NCBI GenBank assembly: GCA_006969385.1
Contig: CP030884.1
Span: 4,830,249-4,894,248 of the forward strand
DNA from: Planctomycetaceae bacterium
GTDB lineage: Bacteria; Planctomycetota; Phycisphaerae; UBA1845; UTPLA1
Length of the DNA stretch: 64,000 nucleotides
Direction of reading: 5' to 3'
Below, piece after piece: positions 17,897-27,953 of this stretch. The translations under genes and the position numbers were made by a program. The stretch's first letter is position 1, and every line of letters starts with the position of its first letter. Under the pieces are notes generated by a model. It saw only the letters and a list, made by a program, of their open reading frames with translations. It did not search any database and was not told the DNA's origin.

Positions 17897-18970
17897 TTAA
17901 CTGGCGTCGATCATCTTGTTTACACGGGAATCGGCCAATAATCCGCCGCCGTGCGGATCGTGCAGGCTGAGCAACTCGTTGATCAGATCATCCGACGAAT
18001 AACCCTCGGCCTGCGCCGCAAAGTTCGTCACCACGCGATGCCGCAAGACCGGCGCCGCCAATGCTCGAATATCGTCCGTCGACACATGAGCATTGCCGCG
18101 CAACACCGCCCGTGCCTTGGCGGCCACGATCAAAAACTGCACCGCACGCGGCCCCGCCCCCCAGGCGACCCGCTCTTTCACCAACTGCGGCACATCGTCC
18201 TGTCGTGGTCGCGTCGCTCGCACCAAATCCAACGCGTACTTCACAATCGGCGGCGCTGCCGGGATGCGGCGCACCACCTTCTGCAAGGCGATGATCTCCG
18301 CTGCATCGATCACGGGCTCGACTGTCTCGTCGTATTCGCCGGTCGTCTTGGTTGCAATCTCCAATTCTTCGTCATACGTGGGGTAGCCGATCAGCACCTT
18401 AAACATGAAGCGGTCTTGCTGCGCTTCGGGCAGTGGATAGGTACCTTCTTGTTCGATCGGGTTCTGCGTGGCCAACACAAAGAACGGCGCTTCGAGCACG
18501 TGACGTTCGCCGCCAACTGTCACCTGACGCTCTTGCATACATTCGAGCATGGCCGCCTGCGTCTTCGGTGGCGTTCGGTTGATTTCGTCGGCGAGAATTA
18601 CGTTGGCGAAAACCGGGCCGGGCAAAAACTTAAACGCCCGTTGACCGGTGGCTTTATCTTCGGCAATCACTTCCGTGCCGGTGATGTCGCTGGGCATCAG
18701 GTCGGGCGTGAACTGAATGCGCGTGAACTTCAGATTCATGCACCGCGCCAGCGTCGAGATCATCATCGTTTTCGCCAGGCCGGGCACACCTTCCAAAATG
18801 CAGTGACCACCCGCGAACAGCGATATCAACAACTGTTCGACGACCTCATCCTGCCCCACGATGATGCGCCGCATCTGATCGCGCAAGGCGCGGTGCACCT
18901 GGGCCAAACGCTCGGCGGCTGCAACGTCATCCAATGCGGGAGGCGTGTTGCCGTGCATATCCTCATTCAT
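17897..18970 (-). CDS. MoxR-family AAA+ ATPase
   Basis: 357 residues. ATG at 18970 is preceded by AAGGAG with a 7-nt spacer. Walker A is GVPGLAKT (61-68), Walker B VILADE (about 124-129) with the MoxR phrase EINRTPPKTQAAMLE, sensor 1 ATQNP and an Arg-finger region EAQQDRF. The C-terminal lid domain ends at LLSLHDPHGGGLLAD. MoxR ATPases act as chaperones that mature or activate partners carrying vWA/MIDAS domains. Three candidates follow directly in the operon (DUF58 and two vWA membrane proteins). Confidence 0.94.
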   Translation of the reverse strand: MNEDMHGNTPPALDDVAAAERLAQVHRALRDQMRRIIVGQDEVVEQLLISLFAGGHCILEGVPGLAKTMMISTLARCMNLKFTRIQFTPDLMPSDITGTEVIAEDKATGQRAFKFLPGPVFANVILADEINRTPPKTQAAMLECMQERQVTVGGERHVLEAPFFVLATQNPIEQEGTYPLPEAQQDRFMFKVLIGYPTYDEELEIATKTTGEYDETVEPVIDAAEIIALQKVVRRIPAAPPIVKYALDLVRATRPRQDDVPQLVKERVAWGAGPRAVQFLIVAAKARAVLRGNAHVSTDDIRALAAPVLRHRVVTNFAAQAEGYSSDDLINELLSLHDPHGGGLLADSRVNKMIDAS

Positions 18971-19060
18971 ACCGAAACTCCTTACCGGCTGCGCCGCGCT
19001 GCGTTTCGCAACGGCGGCACGAAGCGTGTATTCATTTACGCATTCCCGAACCGCAACGCC

Positions 19061-20137
19061 TTATCGCTGCATGATCGGCAAATTGTTGTACGGCAGCTGC
19101 AAAATGATCAGCGCGATCGACGTGCCGTACACCTTTCCAACGCTATCGCCCATCCACGAGCCATCCGCATCCTGCGTGGACAACAAATAATCGCGCATCT
19201 TCGGGAAGTACCAATCCCAATCCTTCTCGCCCGACAGATACATCACCTGCGAGTAATAAAGATGCGAATAGAAGTAATGCCCCCAGGTACCGCCCTGATT
19301 CTGACCGACACCGATGTTGTCTTTACAGAACCGCAGCGCCTTCAGCGCCATCGGATTCTGATACTGCCCCGCGTTGAACCAACAGGCCACTGCCGCCGCC
19401 GTAATCGGCGGTCGCGAACCCGTCATACCCACGCGATACGCAATGCCGCCATCGGGTTGAACGGATTTCTCCAGATAGCCCATCGCGCGGTCGATCACTT
19501 TTTTCGGCACCGCCACGCCCGCGTTGCGCGCCGCGCGTAATGCTTGCACCTGCGTCACCGTGACGGACCCCTCATCACCGCCCATATCGGGCGTGTATAA
19601 CCAACCGCCCAAGCCGCTTTGCGATCGCTCCGTCAACTCAACGCCCTGACGCAACACCCAGCGGATGCGATTGAAGCGTTCCTTATCTTCTTCCATCCCC
19701 ATGATCTGTGCCAGAAAGAGCATCGTAAAGCCATGCCCGTACATCGAGCGCGACGCCTCGTCACCATCGCGACAGATCAGCCCGTTACGCTGCGCCGACT
19801 GCAATGCATACGTCAGCGCGCGACGCAAGGTGGGCGCGTGTTCACCCTGCGTCGGCGTCTCACCGGCGGCGAGCAATGCCAAACCGGCCAACGCCGTCAT
19901 CGATGTGGGGTAGTTACCGTAGTCGCCGCCATCGCGAAACGCGCCGTCGGCGCTTTGGCGGCTAACCAAATACTTCACGGCCTTCTCGATCGCTTCGTCG
20001 CATTCCGGCGTAACGTGTTTCGGTCGCGTCGGCGGCAACTGACCGCTAGCGGATGACACCACCATCCAACCCAGCACCGTCACCACAACCGATGGCACGG
20101 TCATCAGAACGAGCGCTTTCTTACCCACCGACATCAT
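19061..20137 (-). CDS. Prenyltransferase/squalene-cyclase-like repeat protein, secreted
   Basis: 358 residues with an N-terminal hydrophobic segment (about 7-32). The rest is an alpha/alpha toroid of the squalene-hopene cyclase/prenyltransferase type, with QW-like repeat phrases: AVKYLVSRQSADGAFRDGG, LGGWLYTPDMGGDEGSVTV, YLEKSVQPDGGIAYR and LLSTQDADGSWMGD. The DXDD catalytic motif of triterpene cyclases is not seen, and the protein is half the usual length, so it is not expected to make hopanoids. Such short secreted forms are common in planctomycetes with no proven function. The start overlaps the stop of the giant propeller protein gene by 4 bp. Confidence 0.82.
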   Translation of the reverse strand: MMSVGKKALVLMTVPSVVVTVLGWMVVSSASGQLPPTRPKHVTPECDEAIEKAVKYLVSRQSADGAFRDGGDYGNYPTSMTALAGLALLAAGETPTQGEHAPTLRRALTYALQSAQRNGLICRDGDEASRSMYGHGFTMLFLAQIMGMEEDKERFNRIRWVLRQGVELTERSQSGLGGWLYTPDMGGDEGSVTVTQVQALRAARNAGVAVPKKVIDRAMGYLEKSVQPDGGIAYRVGMTGSRPPITAAAVACWFNAGQYQNPMALKALRFCKDNIGVGQNQGGTWGHYFYSHLYYSQVMYLSGEKDWDWYFPKMRDYLLSTQDADGSWMGDSVGKVYGTSIALIILQLPYNNLPIMQR

Positions 20138-23100
20138 GGTTGCCCCTCCGCAGTCTTGGCGGCTTCATCGCGTAATCCCAACACGAAGTAACCTTCGGGT
20201 GCCAACGCAATGATGCGTTGATCCAATACCAATACATCGACAATCCGCCGCGATTTGTGCCGGAATTGATCGAGCACATCGCCATCCACCATGCCGCCGA
20301 GCCGCCCCTCTCTAAATTCATATGGATCGCCGATGCGCGCCTCGCTGCTCTTCGAAACAATCGTCAGTTGCGGCGGAACGTCGACGCTTATCTGCCGCAC
20401 GATGCGATTGTTAAACTCGATATTCTCGCGCGGTCGCCGGTTGGAAATCACCGGCACGAAATCCGGCGACATCCGCAACATGCGTGGATTGATCATGATT
20501 TCCACGTCGCGCACGCGTCCTAGCTCGCGTCGATACGAAATCGGCCGCCCTTGCAACGGGTACGATTCCAACACGTATTCCGCGCTGTCCATCGGATCGT
20601 CGGTCTGCGCGAACATCATCAATCGCTCGACCGTCGAGCCGGCCGGGCGATCGATCACCACATCGAACGGCGGCAGATCCACGCCCAACGCGTCAAACTC
20701 GGTTTCAACGGTACCGTTGTCGCAGCGCAGCACGTCCACCTGCGTCGCCTTGCTGAACACAACGAACCGACCGCGCTCCGTACCGAACACCTGCAAAATT
20801 TCATTCCTGGTTTCGTGACGCCAGGCCACTTCGCCCGTCTCGACACGCCGCACGATAAGTTCGCGCTCGTTGGCAAACGCCATCATTCCATCGCTAATCG
20901 CCAACATCCGATCCGTCACGGGCGGTCGTTCGAGTTCTTCGTTCCAGATATCTTCCCGCACTTCCGGCGTGGCATACGCGTACTCGCGTTTCAATAAACC
21001 CGTCGCCGGATCGATGACCTGTACGCCGAATTGGCTGCCATCGACCAATACCAAATCGCCCGTCGCTGTGAGATACATGCGATCGATCCGCCGTCGCGAC
21101 CACGAACGACGCCAGAACGGCCGCGCCCCTTCCCGCGCCGGCACGCCGATTACCGTTTCGGAATCTAACGCGACGATCACGATCCCGTCGCTAGCGAGCA
21201 AAGTCGGTTGCGGCCGTCGATCGTCGCGAAAGTTGCAAGGAATCGGTGGCCACAACAATTTGCCTGTTGCTAAACCCACCGCATCCACGCGATGCCCGCT
21301 GTGCAGCGCCGCCACTCCATTGGCAACCGCCATGTCGCGCAGGCCACGGTAACCATCGGGTTCGGGATTTTGATCTTCCAACGCGATCATCGGCAGATCA
21401 TTTTCCCAAGCGTTACGCTGCAGCCCGCTGGCTTCCGCCGAGACGCCGCGGATTTGCTCGCACATCACAATAGGCACGACCTGCTGGCGTGGGTTCCCCG
21501 CAATACCGCGATCCCAAAACGACGTAATGGGCATCGTCGATCGACTGGTCGCTAACGCCAACTCTTCGGGCACCGCCTGCTCGGCAAGCAATGTAAAGTC
21601 GATCCCGCCGTTTCCGCTCAAGATCGAAGGTCGCGCTTCGATCAACGCCGTACGCAGGGCACGCCCGTTGTTATCCACGATGCCGTATCGCGCACGGATA
21701 TCCGACGACTCCGCAAGCCGATCCCATACGCCAAGTTCGGCATCGCGCAACAACTCCACCGCACTACTCACCTGCGGCAATAGCGAACCCGTTGGAATCA
21801 GGTAAGACGACGCCAAGCGCACGACCAAGTCCTCGCGCCGCGCGGCATCTTCCGCACTCGTAATGGCGCGTTGCAGAAAATAATGCATCCCATCGATATC
21901 GTTCTCTTCTTCTGCGGCATCGGCGAATGCAACGTAAAGCTCGGTCGCAAGCGGTAACCCGGCCAATGCATCGACCACCGCCACCGAATCACCCGCGCCG
22001 TCACTATTGAGCCGCGCGCGAATCTCCGTCGCCAGTGCCGCCTGCTCGTCGTCCATCAACGACGACCAGTAACTCGCCAATCGGCGACCGATCTCAATCT
22101 GCCCGTTCACACGCCAGCCGGAATCGATCGTTAACGCGCCGCCATTCGCGCCAAACAACAACGCAACACAACCGCGCGCCGCCGCCAACGCGTCGCCGAT
22201 CACATATTGATGAGCCGCCATCTCCAACCCGGCACCGATCCGATCGCTCGACGTGCGCGCCGTATCGATCGCCGATTGCAACAACCCGGCCCGTAGCTCG
22301 TCGTCGTCTTCATCCATCGCAAGTTCGTGCAATATCGACACGTGGGTCGATGCCACGCGCTCGAGCTGATCGTCCATCAAACTACGCCCGACGAGATCAT
22401 CGCTCGGCAATGCATCTTGCTGCTTAACTAGTAAGCTCGTCGTTGCGTCGATCTGAGTTTGCGCCGCCTTCAATTCCCCCTGCCGTTGCAACAGTTGCGC
22501 CAACCGCAGATTGGCGGCCACATCATCCGGATGCACCGCCAACCGATCGCGCACCAACTGCTCCGCTTGCGCCGGGTCGGTCAATTTGGCGACCGCATAC
22601 GGCCCCACCGAATACAACGCCCCCGGCAACGCCAGCAAGTTCCCGGGTTCGATGTTGCCGATCTCCGTCGGCGTACCGTCCTGTCGATCCAGCCGAACGA
22701 TGCCCGCCGACGTCGCCACCAAGACCGCATCTTCCGTCAAAACCGGGCGGCCCGCCGGCTGCTCTTCTGTGGAGCCTTCGTACAACCAGATCGACTTGCC
22801 GTCGTCCAAGGAAACCGCTTCTACATGCTTGCCACCGATATAGACGCGTTCGTTGTCGCAGCCGATGAGATAGCGATGCGAATCGCGCCGGCGCGACCAG
22901 ACTTGCGTACCATCCTGCGCGTTAAAGGACAGCAGATCGTCGCTATCGTTGGCTGCCAATATCACGCGCCCCTGCGCCACCAACGGCGGCGAACTCATCC
23001 ACTCGTTTTGCGGTGCCCACGACGACTGTTGCAACCAAACGCGCCGGGGCGATCGATTCGACCTCTGCGGATCTTCGCGGTCGTAAGACGCCAACCATAG

Positions 23101-24780
23101 AGGCGAAAAATCGCGCAGCCGCACCGCGACGAGCATCCCCGCCGCCGTCGGCACGTAAACGCGACCGTTCAAAACCGTCGGCTCTATCAATCCGTAAAAC
23201 GGAAATGCCTGCCGCGATCCCGATCCGAGAATCACTTCGCGAATGAGATTTCCATCGCGATCGAGTGCCCCCAAATACAGGTCGCCGCTTTGCCGCACAT
23301 ACGTCACCAACAACTCGTCTTCAACGGCAAGGGGCGTGCAATAAAAGCGCGCATCGGCAAGCTTGCTATCGATGTTGCGACCGCCGGGGCCGAGGATCCA
23401 TTTGATCCGCCCGTTATCGGCTTCGTACGCGACCAACGCATTGGCCCATGCACTCTCGGCCGCGCCGAACGGCTGCGACTTATCCGGTTGTCCGCGCTCG
23501 GTCGGTAACAACTCTCCGATTAGTGGCGACTGCTGAATGACAAACGTAAGCCCGAGCCCCGTAGACAACGCCCCTTTGTATTCCCGAAACAACGCCGTCG
23601 TAGTGAATTCATCCAGCCGAGCGATCTCTTGATGATCGTCATACAATCCGCGCCCGCCCACGCGTAGGCGATGCCGCATGCGCGCTTCGGGTACGTCGTC
23701 CGCCTTTTGAAACGCCCGCCACGCCAGCTTTAGCGTCGACATATCCAACGCATACAACCCCGTCGGACACGTCACGAACAACAGTTCGCCGTCGCTTACC
23801 CCACGCCATACCGGCGGTCGCCCTCTGCGCTTAATTATCTTGGATACAGTGGAGCGCTTCGGTCGTTCGGTGAGCGGGTATTCAAAGTAATCGGTCGCCG
23901 CCGACTCCAGCGTGGGCGTGGGAATGCGCGCGCATCCGTTCAGCATTGGCCCCATACGGGTCGGCCACGTCAGCGAATACCGCATCTCGCCGCTACGCGC
24001 CGCCTGCGTGGTCGACAGAAACCCGCGCAAGCGGTTGAGCCGTTCGATAAACCCGCTCGCGCGCGCATGCTTTTCTTCCAAAATATCCAAGGCCGCCGTC
24101 GCCGCCTGCTCGCGCCCGATCATCGCGAAGCCCAATGCGCGCCGTAGCCCGATTTCTTCCGAACTCAAATGCGCCGCGTGATACGTGCTTAACTTATTTA
24201 GATAATCCAACGCTTCTAAAGGGCGGCGTTCGTCCAGCAACCAAACCGTTAACAAGTCCAACGCTTGCGCGCCCGCCGACGATACCGGATAAACATCCGC
24301 AATTTCGCGCAACGCATTCAGGTCGTGCTCGGCCAGCCCGCGCTCGAACAACCGATTGGCGATCGGATCACACAAAATGCGATACGCGCGCAAGCCCTCG
24401 GGCGGAAACGCCGCAATCTGATCGACCGCCAGATCGACGGCCAATCGAAACGACGATTGGTCGCCCGTCGCCACAATCGACGTACCATGCTCGCGAATCA
24501 CGCGCTCGAGCGTATCAATCGCCAGCTTCCAATCCGAACGCTCCGCCGCCTCCCGCGCCCGCCGCAGCCAACGCTCCGCATCGCGGTCATAGGCCGGTAT
24601 CAGCCCGCCACCCTCGGCAAACCGCCGCATGGCCTCATCGGCTTCCAACATCTGCGGACGAATCGGATCCGGCGGCTCGGGCTCGCGCGCATCGGCCTGC
24701 GCCGCAACGACCGCGGCCAGCGCGGCACCGCAAAGCAAATACAATCGTGTTAAAGCTTGGACACTGAACGCGTGGGACAT
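20134..24780 (-). CDS. Giant secreted TPR plus double PQQ-like beta-propeller protein
   Basis: 1548 residues with a signal peptide (about 1-31). An N-terminal helical TPR-like region (about 60-270) leads into a first PQQ/BamB-like propeller (about 320-740, with GELLFVTCPTGLYALDMSTL and RVILAANDSDDLLSFNAQDG). A TPR-like section follows (about 750-1080, with VHPDDVAANLRLAQLLQRQG) and then a second propeller (about 1140-1530, with LVLVDGSQFGVQVIDPATG). It is the first gene of the thirteen-gene operon. A protein-protein interaction platform in the periplasm is the likely role; no enzyme motif is visible. The two-propeller build with an interposed TPR region is large for the family. Confidence 0.78.
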   Translation of the reverse strand: MSHAFSVQALTRLYLLCGAALAAVVAAQADAREPEPPDPIRPQMLEADEAMRRFAEGGGLIPAYDRDAERWLRRAREAAERSDWKLAIDTLERVIREHGTSIVATGDQSSFRLAVDLAVDQIAAFPPEGLRAYRILCDPIANRLFERGLAEHDLNALREIADVYPVSSAGAQALDLLTVWLLDERRPLEALDYLNKLSTYHAAHLSSEEIGLRRALGFAMIGREQAATAALDILEEKHARASGFIERLNRLRGFLSTTQAARSGEMRYSLTWPTRMGPMLNGCARIPTPTLESAATDYFEYPLTERPKRSTVSKIIKRRGRPPVWRGVSDGELLFVTCPTGLYALDMSTLKLAWRAFQKADDVPEARMRHRLRVGGRGLYDDHQEIARLDEFTTTALFREYKGALSTGLGLTFVIQQSPLIGELLPTERGQPDKSQPFGAAESAWANALVAYEADNGRIKWILGPGGRNIDSKLADARFYCTPLAVEDELLVTYVRQSGDLYLGALDRDGNLIREVILGSGSRQAFPFYGLIEPTVLNGRVYVPTAAGMLVAVRLRDFSPLWLASYDREDPQRSNRSPRRVWLQQSSWAPQNEWMSSPPLVAQGRVILAANDSDDLLSFNAQDGTQVWSRRRDSHRYLIGCDNERVYIGGKHVEAVSLDDGKSIWLYEGSTEEQPAGRPVLTEDAVLVATSAGIVRLDRQDGTPTEIGNIEPGNLLALPGALYSVGPYAVAKLTDPAQAEQLVRDRLAVHPDDVAANLRLAQLLQRQGELKAAQTQIDATTSLLVKQQDALPSDDLVGRSLMDDQLERVASTHVSILHELAMDEDDDELRAGLLQSAIDTARTSSDRIGAGLEMAAHQYVIGDALAAARGCVALLFGANGGALTIDSGWRVNGQIEIGRRLASYWSSLMDDEQAALATEIRARLNSDGAGDSVAVVDALAGLPLATELYVAFADAAEEENDIDGMHYFLQRAITSAEDAARREDLVVRLASSYLIPTGSLLPQVSSAVELLRDAELGVWDRLAESSDIRARYGIVDNNGRALRTALIEARPSILSGNGGIDFTLLAEQAVPEELALATSRSTMPITSFWDRGIAGNPRQQVVPIVMCEQIRGVSAEASGLQRNAWENDLPMIALEDQNPEPDGYRGLRDMAVANGVAALHSGHRVDAVGLATGKLLWPPIPCNFRDDRRPQPTLLASDGIVIVALDSETVIGVPAREGARPFWRRSWSRRRIDRMYLTATGDLVLVDGSQFGVQVIDPATGLLKREYAYATPEVREDIWNEELERPPVTDRMLAISDGMMAFANERELIVRRVETGEVAWRHETRNEILQVFGTERGRFVVFSKATQVDVLRCDNGTVETEFDALGVDLPPFDVVIDRPAGSTVERLMMFAQTDDPMDSAEYVLESYPLQGRPISYRRELGRVRDVEIMINPRMLRMSPDFVPVISNRRPRENIEFNNRIVRQISVDVPPQLTIVSKSSEARIGDPYEFREGRLGGMVDGDVLDQFRHKSRRIVDVLVLDQRIIALAPEGYFVLGLRDEAAKTAEGQP

Positions 24781-25152
24781 ATCGCTTTCGAAACTTCCGA
24801 TGTTTCAGGGCTCGACCGCAACAAACCTTGTCGGTCGGCAGGCTCGCACGGGTGCTAACTTCCGGTCATATATCATTTTAACCGTATTCAAATGGCCGGG
24901 TTTACGTTCTGTTGCAAATTTTGAACGATTCCGCCCGCAGATCGCCCATTCGGGTCGCCGCCAGTGCATTGGGTACCGAAAAACGGCATCCATTTGCGCC
25001 GGATGTTGCTCTGCCGTTACCGCCCTTATCATTCGGTTCGACGATACGCTTGATCGCAAATATTAGATCGCGTCTGCCGACGACTGCTTTGGCCGGGCCG
25101 CGCATTGCACGAAACAATTCACAATCCGAGCCAGTTGCTCCCACGCTTGCGC
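24781..25152. promoter_or_regulatory. Divergent intergenic region between the vWA operon and comEC
   Basis: 372 bp without a supported gene, between two outward-reading genes, so it must hold the promoter of the long minus-strand operon and that of comEC. The part around 24850-24900 is locally AT-rich (CATATATCATTTTAACC). On the minus strand TTGAAT followed by TTAAAAT and TATATG could contribute a promoter, but spacing is not ideal and no call is made for an exact box. Confidence 0.4.
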
Positions 25153-27675
25153 ATGACACCGCTCGCGCCGCCGGCACTCGGGCTGTGCGTCGGCATCGTG
25201 GCCGACGCCGCGCTTCAACCCGCTTGGCTAGCTTACGCCGTTGCCGCGCCCGTCGTTCTCATATTTGTATTTGCCGCCATGCGTCACACGCATCACGGTG
25301 GGATGTCCGCCCGGTTCCGCGCGTTTACCGCGTCATGCTTCCTTTTATCGATCATGGCAGGCGGCGTGCACCACGCGCAGGCGTCGCGCGGCATCACCAG
25401 GCCGCACATCCGCCAATACACCGATCTCCATAGCACCATCAACACCATCGAAGGCACCGTAGCGAGCCGACCGCGCATCGTAGAACAAAACGACCGCCGC
25501 CGCGTGCCTTACCCGCTGCCACCCAAGACAGCGTTTTCACTCAAGCAGCTGACAGTACAAACATCGAACGGCCCCCAGTCCGTTGACGGTCGCATCACCG
25601 TCTCGGTGAAGGAACCGATGTTGTTCCTCCAAGCCGGCGAGCGCGTCCGAATCGTCGGTCGGCTTTACGCGCCGTTTGCGCCGGCCAACCCGGGCGGGTT
25701 CGATTGGGCGCGCCATCTGCACAGACAAGGTATCGATGCCGCGCTGTCGACCGACCATGCCGCCGCCGTCGATGTCATCGCTCGCGATTCAAACAAATTC
25801 ACGCGAGCGCTCAATTCGTATCGCTCCTGGGCCGATCACCTGCTGCATCAGGATTCCGAACTGATCGAAAACAGCGATCACGGAGCCGTTAGCGCCATGG
25901 TGCTCGGCCAACGCAGTCAGGTCGATCGCGATTTGAACGAAGCGTTCGTTCGTACGGGGGGCGCGCACTTCCTCGCCGCCAGCGGTATGCATGTCGCGTG
26001 GCTCGCGCTGATGGGGTGGTGGCTCACGCGCTTTATCGGCATGCATTATCGTGCATCCGCCGTCGTTATCGTTATCATGATCGTTGCATACGTCGCCTTG
26101 GCCGAACCGCGACCGTCGATCCTGCGCGCGGGCGTCATGGGCTTGCTCGCGTGCATCAGCATCTACCGCCGCGGTCACATCCACACGACCAACTGGCTTG
26201 CCGCGTGGACCATCATTCTCGTTCTCATCAATCCGTACGATATCTTCAACGTCGCGTTGCAACTCAGTTTCGTCGCCGTGCTGGCCATCGTCTATCTGGT
26301 GCCGCCTGTCGAACGGGCCCTCGCACAACGCGTTCCTTTTCTGCGCGGTCGCTACGAGAGCGAACCCTACGCCGATTCGACAGTGAGCTTACCTCTGTCG
26401 GACGCCGTGCCTTCCAATCGACAACTTTTTATCGACGCCGTCATTAAAGCGTTTCGCATCACCTTGGCCGCGTCGATTGCGGTATGGATCGCCAACCTTC
26501 CGCTCGTGACGTATCACTTCGATCGCTTCGCCCCTTGGGGTTGGTTGTTCAACCTATTCCTGATCGTTCCTGCATTCCTGTTAACGATCTTCGGCTTTCT
26601 CAAGGTCATTCTGGTCGCCATCCTGCCATCTTCATCTCCACTGATCGCGCCCGTCGTCGACACCATCAGCCAATTGTTCACCGGCTGGGTGCGCATACTC
26701 GCATCGCTACCCGGCACCTTGTGCAACGGCAACCAGCCGGGCCTCGCCTGGGTCGCCGCGTGTTACGTCGCGCTGGTCCTTGCGATTTGGCGACCGCGCA
26801 CCTTCCAAAGGCGTTGGAGCCTCCCAGCGCTGACCATCGCGTTAGTTGTATGGTGGCAAATTCCGCATCGTTGGTTCGTCGCCGATCGCGGCGCACTCAA
26901 CGTGTGGGCGTTGGCCGTGGGTGACGGCACCGGCACTGTGATCGAACTACCCGATGGTCGCGTGATGTTGTTTGACTGCGGCACGCGCACGCCGCTCGAC
27001 GCGTCGAATGTCGCAGTCAACTTCTTGCGCGAGCGCGGCATTCGTCGCATCGATACCGTATTCGTTTCGCACGCCAACTGGGATCACTACGGCGCGCTCG
27101 AATACATCGCCGCCGAAATACCGTTCGATCGTATCGTGCTCAGCGCCCAGTTCGATCGCTTCGCCCCCGAAAACTCCGGCGGTTGGCATTTCAAGGAAGC
27201 GATGAAGGCCCGCAACATTCCAATTGCAACCGCCAGCAGCGACGACGAATGGACCGACGCCAGCGGCGTGCACATAAATGTCATCTGGCCGCCACCGGCA
27301 GACGCCCGCCCGGCACCGTCGGCGAATGACGGTTCGCTGGCCATCGCGTTGACGTTTGAAAACCAGCGTGTGATCGTTACCGGCGACCAAGCCGAATGGG
27401 GTCTTGGCGGCATGATCGCCGAGGCCGACCTTGCCTGCGACGCCCTAATCCTGCCGCACCACGGTAGCGTCGTGCACAACACCAAAACCTTCATCGACGC
27501 CGCCAACGCCCGCATCAACGTTCGTTCATCCGGCCAACGCCGCGACATGACGACGAACAACATCGAACAAATCGTCGGCCACGACCGCGGCTACCACAAC
27601 ACAGCCGATGACGGTTGCGTCCGCATCCGCGCGACGCCGGAGGGTGTGACGGCGACGACGCAGTATGGGCGTTAA
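25153..27675 (+). CDS. comEC: ComEC/Rec2-like DNA uptake channel protein
   Basis: 840 residues from the ATG at 25153; a TTG at 25105 in the same frame would add 16 residues. Neither has a clear ribosome site. The N-terminal part carries hydrophobic helices and a DUF4131-like soluble domain (VRIVGRLYAPFAPANPGGFD). The Competence domain is multi-spanning (about 250-540, with GGAHFLAASGMHVAWLALMG). The C-terminal metallo-beta-lactamase domain (about 580-840) includes SHANWDHYGAL, TGDQAEWGLGG and LPHHGS. The usual HxDxDH is HxNxDH here. ComEC moves single-stranded DNA across the inner membrane in natural transformation. No other competence gene is adjacent. Confidence 0.9.
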   Translation: MTPLAPPALGLCVGIVADAALQPAWLAYAVAAPVVLIFVFAAMRHTHHGGMSARFRAFTASCFLLSIMAGGVHHAQASRGITRPHIRQYTDLHSTINTIEGTVASRPRIVEQNDRRRVPYPLPPKTAFSLKQLTVQTSNGPQSVDGRITVSVKEPMLFLQAGERVRIVGRLYAPFAPANPGGFDWARHLHRQGIDAALSTDHAAAVDVIARDSNKFTRALNSYRSWADHLLHQDSELIENSDHGAVSAMVLGQRSQVDRDLNEAFVRTGGAHFLAASGMHVAWLALMGWWLTRFIGMHYRASAVVIVIMIVAYVALAEPRPSILRAGVMGLLACISIYRRGHIHTTNWLAAWTIILVLINPYDIFNVALQLSFVAVLAIVYLVPPVERALAQRVPFLRGRYESEPYADSTVSLPLSDAVPSNRQLFIDAVIKAFRITLAASIAVWIANLPLVTYHFDRFAPWGWLFNLFLIVPAFLLTIFGFLKVILVAILPSSSPLIAPVVDTISQLFTGWVRILASLPGTLCNGNQPGLAWVAACYVALVLAIWRPRTFQRRWSLPALTIALVVWWQIPHRWFVADRGALNVWALAVGDGTGTVIELPDGRVMLFDCGTRTPLDASNVAVNFLRERGIRRIDTVFVSHANWDHYGALEYIAAEIPFDRIVLSAQFDRFAPENSGGWHFKEAMKARNIPIATASSDDEWTDASGVHINVIWPPPADARPAPSANDGSLAIALTFENQRVIVTGDQAEWGLGGMIAEADLACDALILPHHGSVVHNTKTFIDAANARINVRSSGQRRDMTTNNIEQIVGHDRGYHNTADDGCVRIRATPEGVTATTQYGR

Positions 27676-27740
27676 GGTTGATTGGGCATTTCGATGTCTA
27701 TTTAGACTCCAATTGATTGAATTGAGGCCGGAGCAAACCC

Positions 27741-27947
27741 ATGCGCAAATCCCAGCAAGCGAACCTGGTCATCGGGTGCCTTGCAGCACTAATCATCTTG
27801 GCCATCGCGAAATCGATCTTGAAAACATACCAATTGTGGAATGGTAAGATGGACTTTTGGAACAACGATATATGGAAACTGCTGTGGGCCGCGATCGTCT
27901 GTCTGTTCGGCGTCGTTTTTCTTGTCTTCCTTCAGAACCGCCGATGA
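27741..27947 (+). CDS. Small two-helix membrane protein, unknown
   Basis: 68 residues, ATG with GGAG about 8 nt upstream. Two hydrophobic helices are visible (NLVIGCLAALIILAIAKSIL and LLWAAIVCLFGVVFLVFL), joined by a short polar stretch with WNGKMDFWNND. No family was recognised. Its stop codon lies only 6 nt before the left arm of the 304-bp palindromic element, so gene and element may have travelled together. It could be a membrane-bound accessory or immunity-type protein, but nothing shows this. Confidence 0.5.
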   Translation: MRKSQQANLVIGCLAALIILAIAKSILKTYQLWNGKMDFWNNDIWKLLWAAIVCLFGVVFLVFLQNRR

Positions 27948-27953
27948 TGGCGC

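Noticed and set aside
17951..19540. 529-codon open frame on the + strand
   Set aside because: Lies opposite moxR and the cyclase-like gene; His/Arg/Gln-rich without domains. It is an antisense shadow of GC-rich coding DNA.
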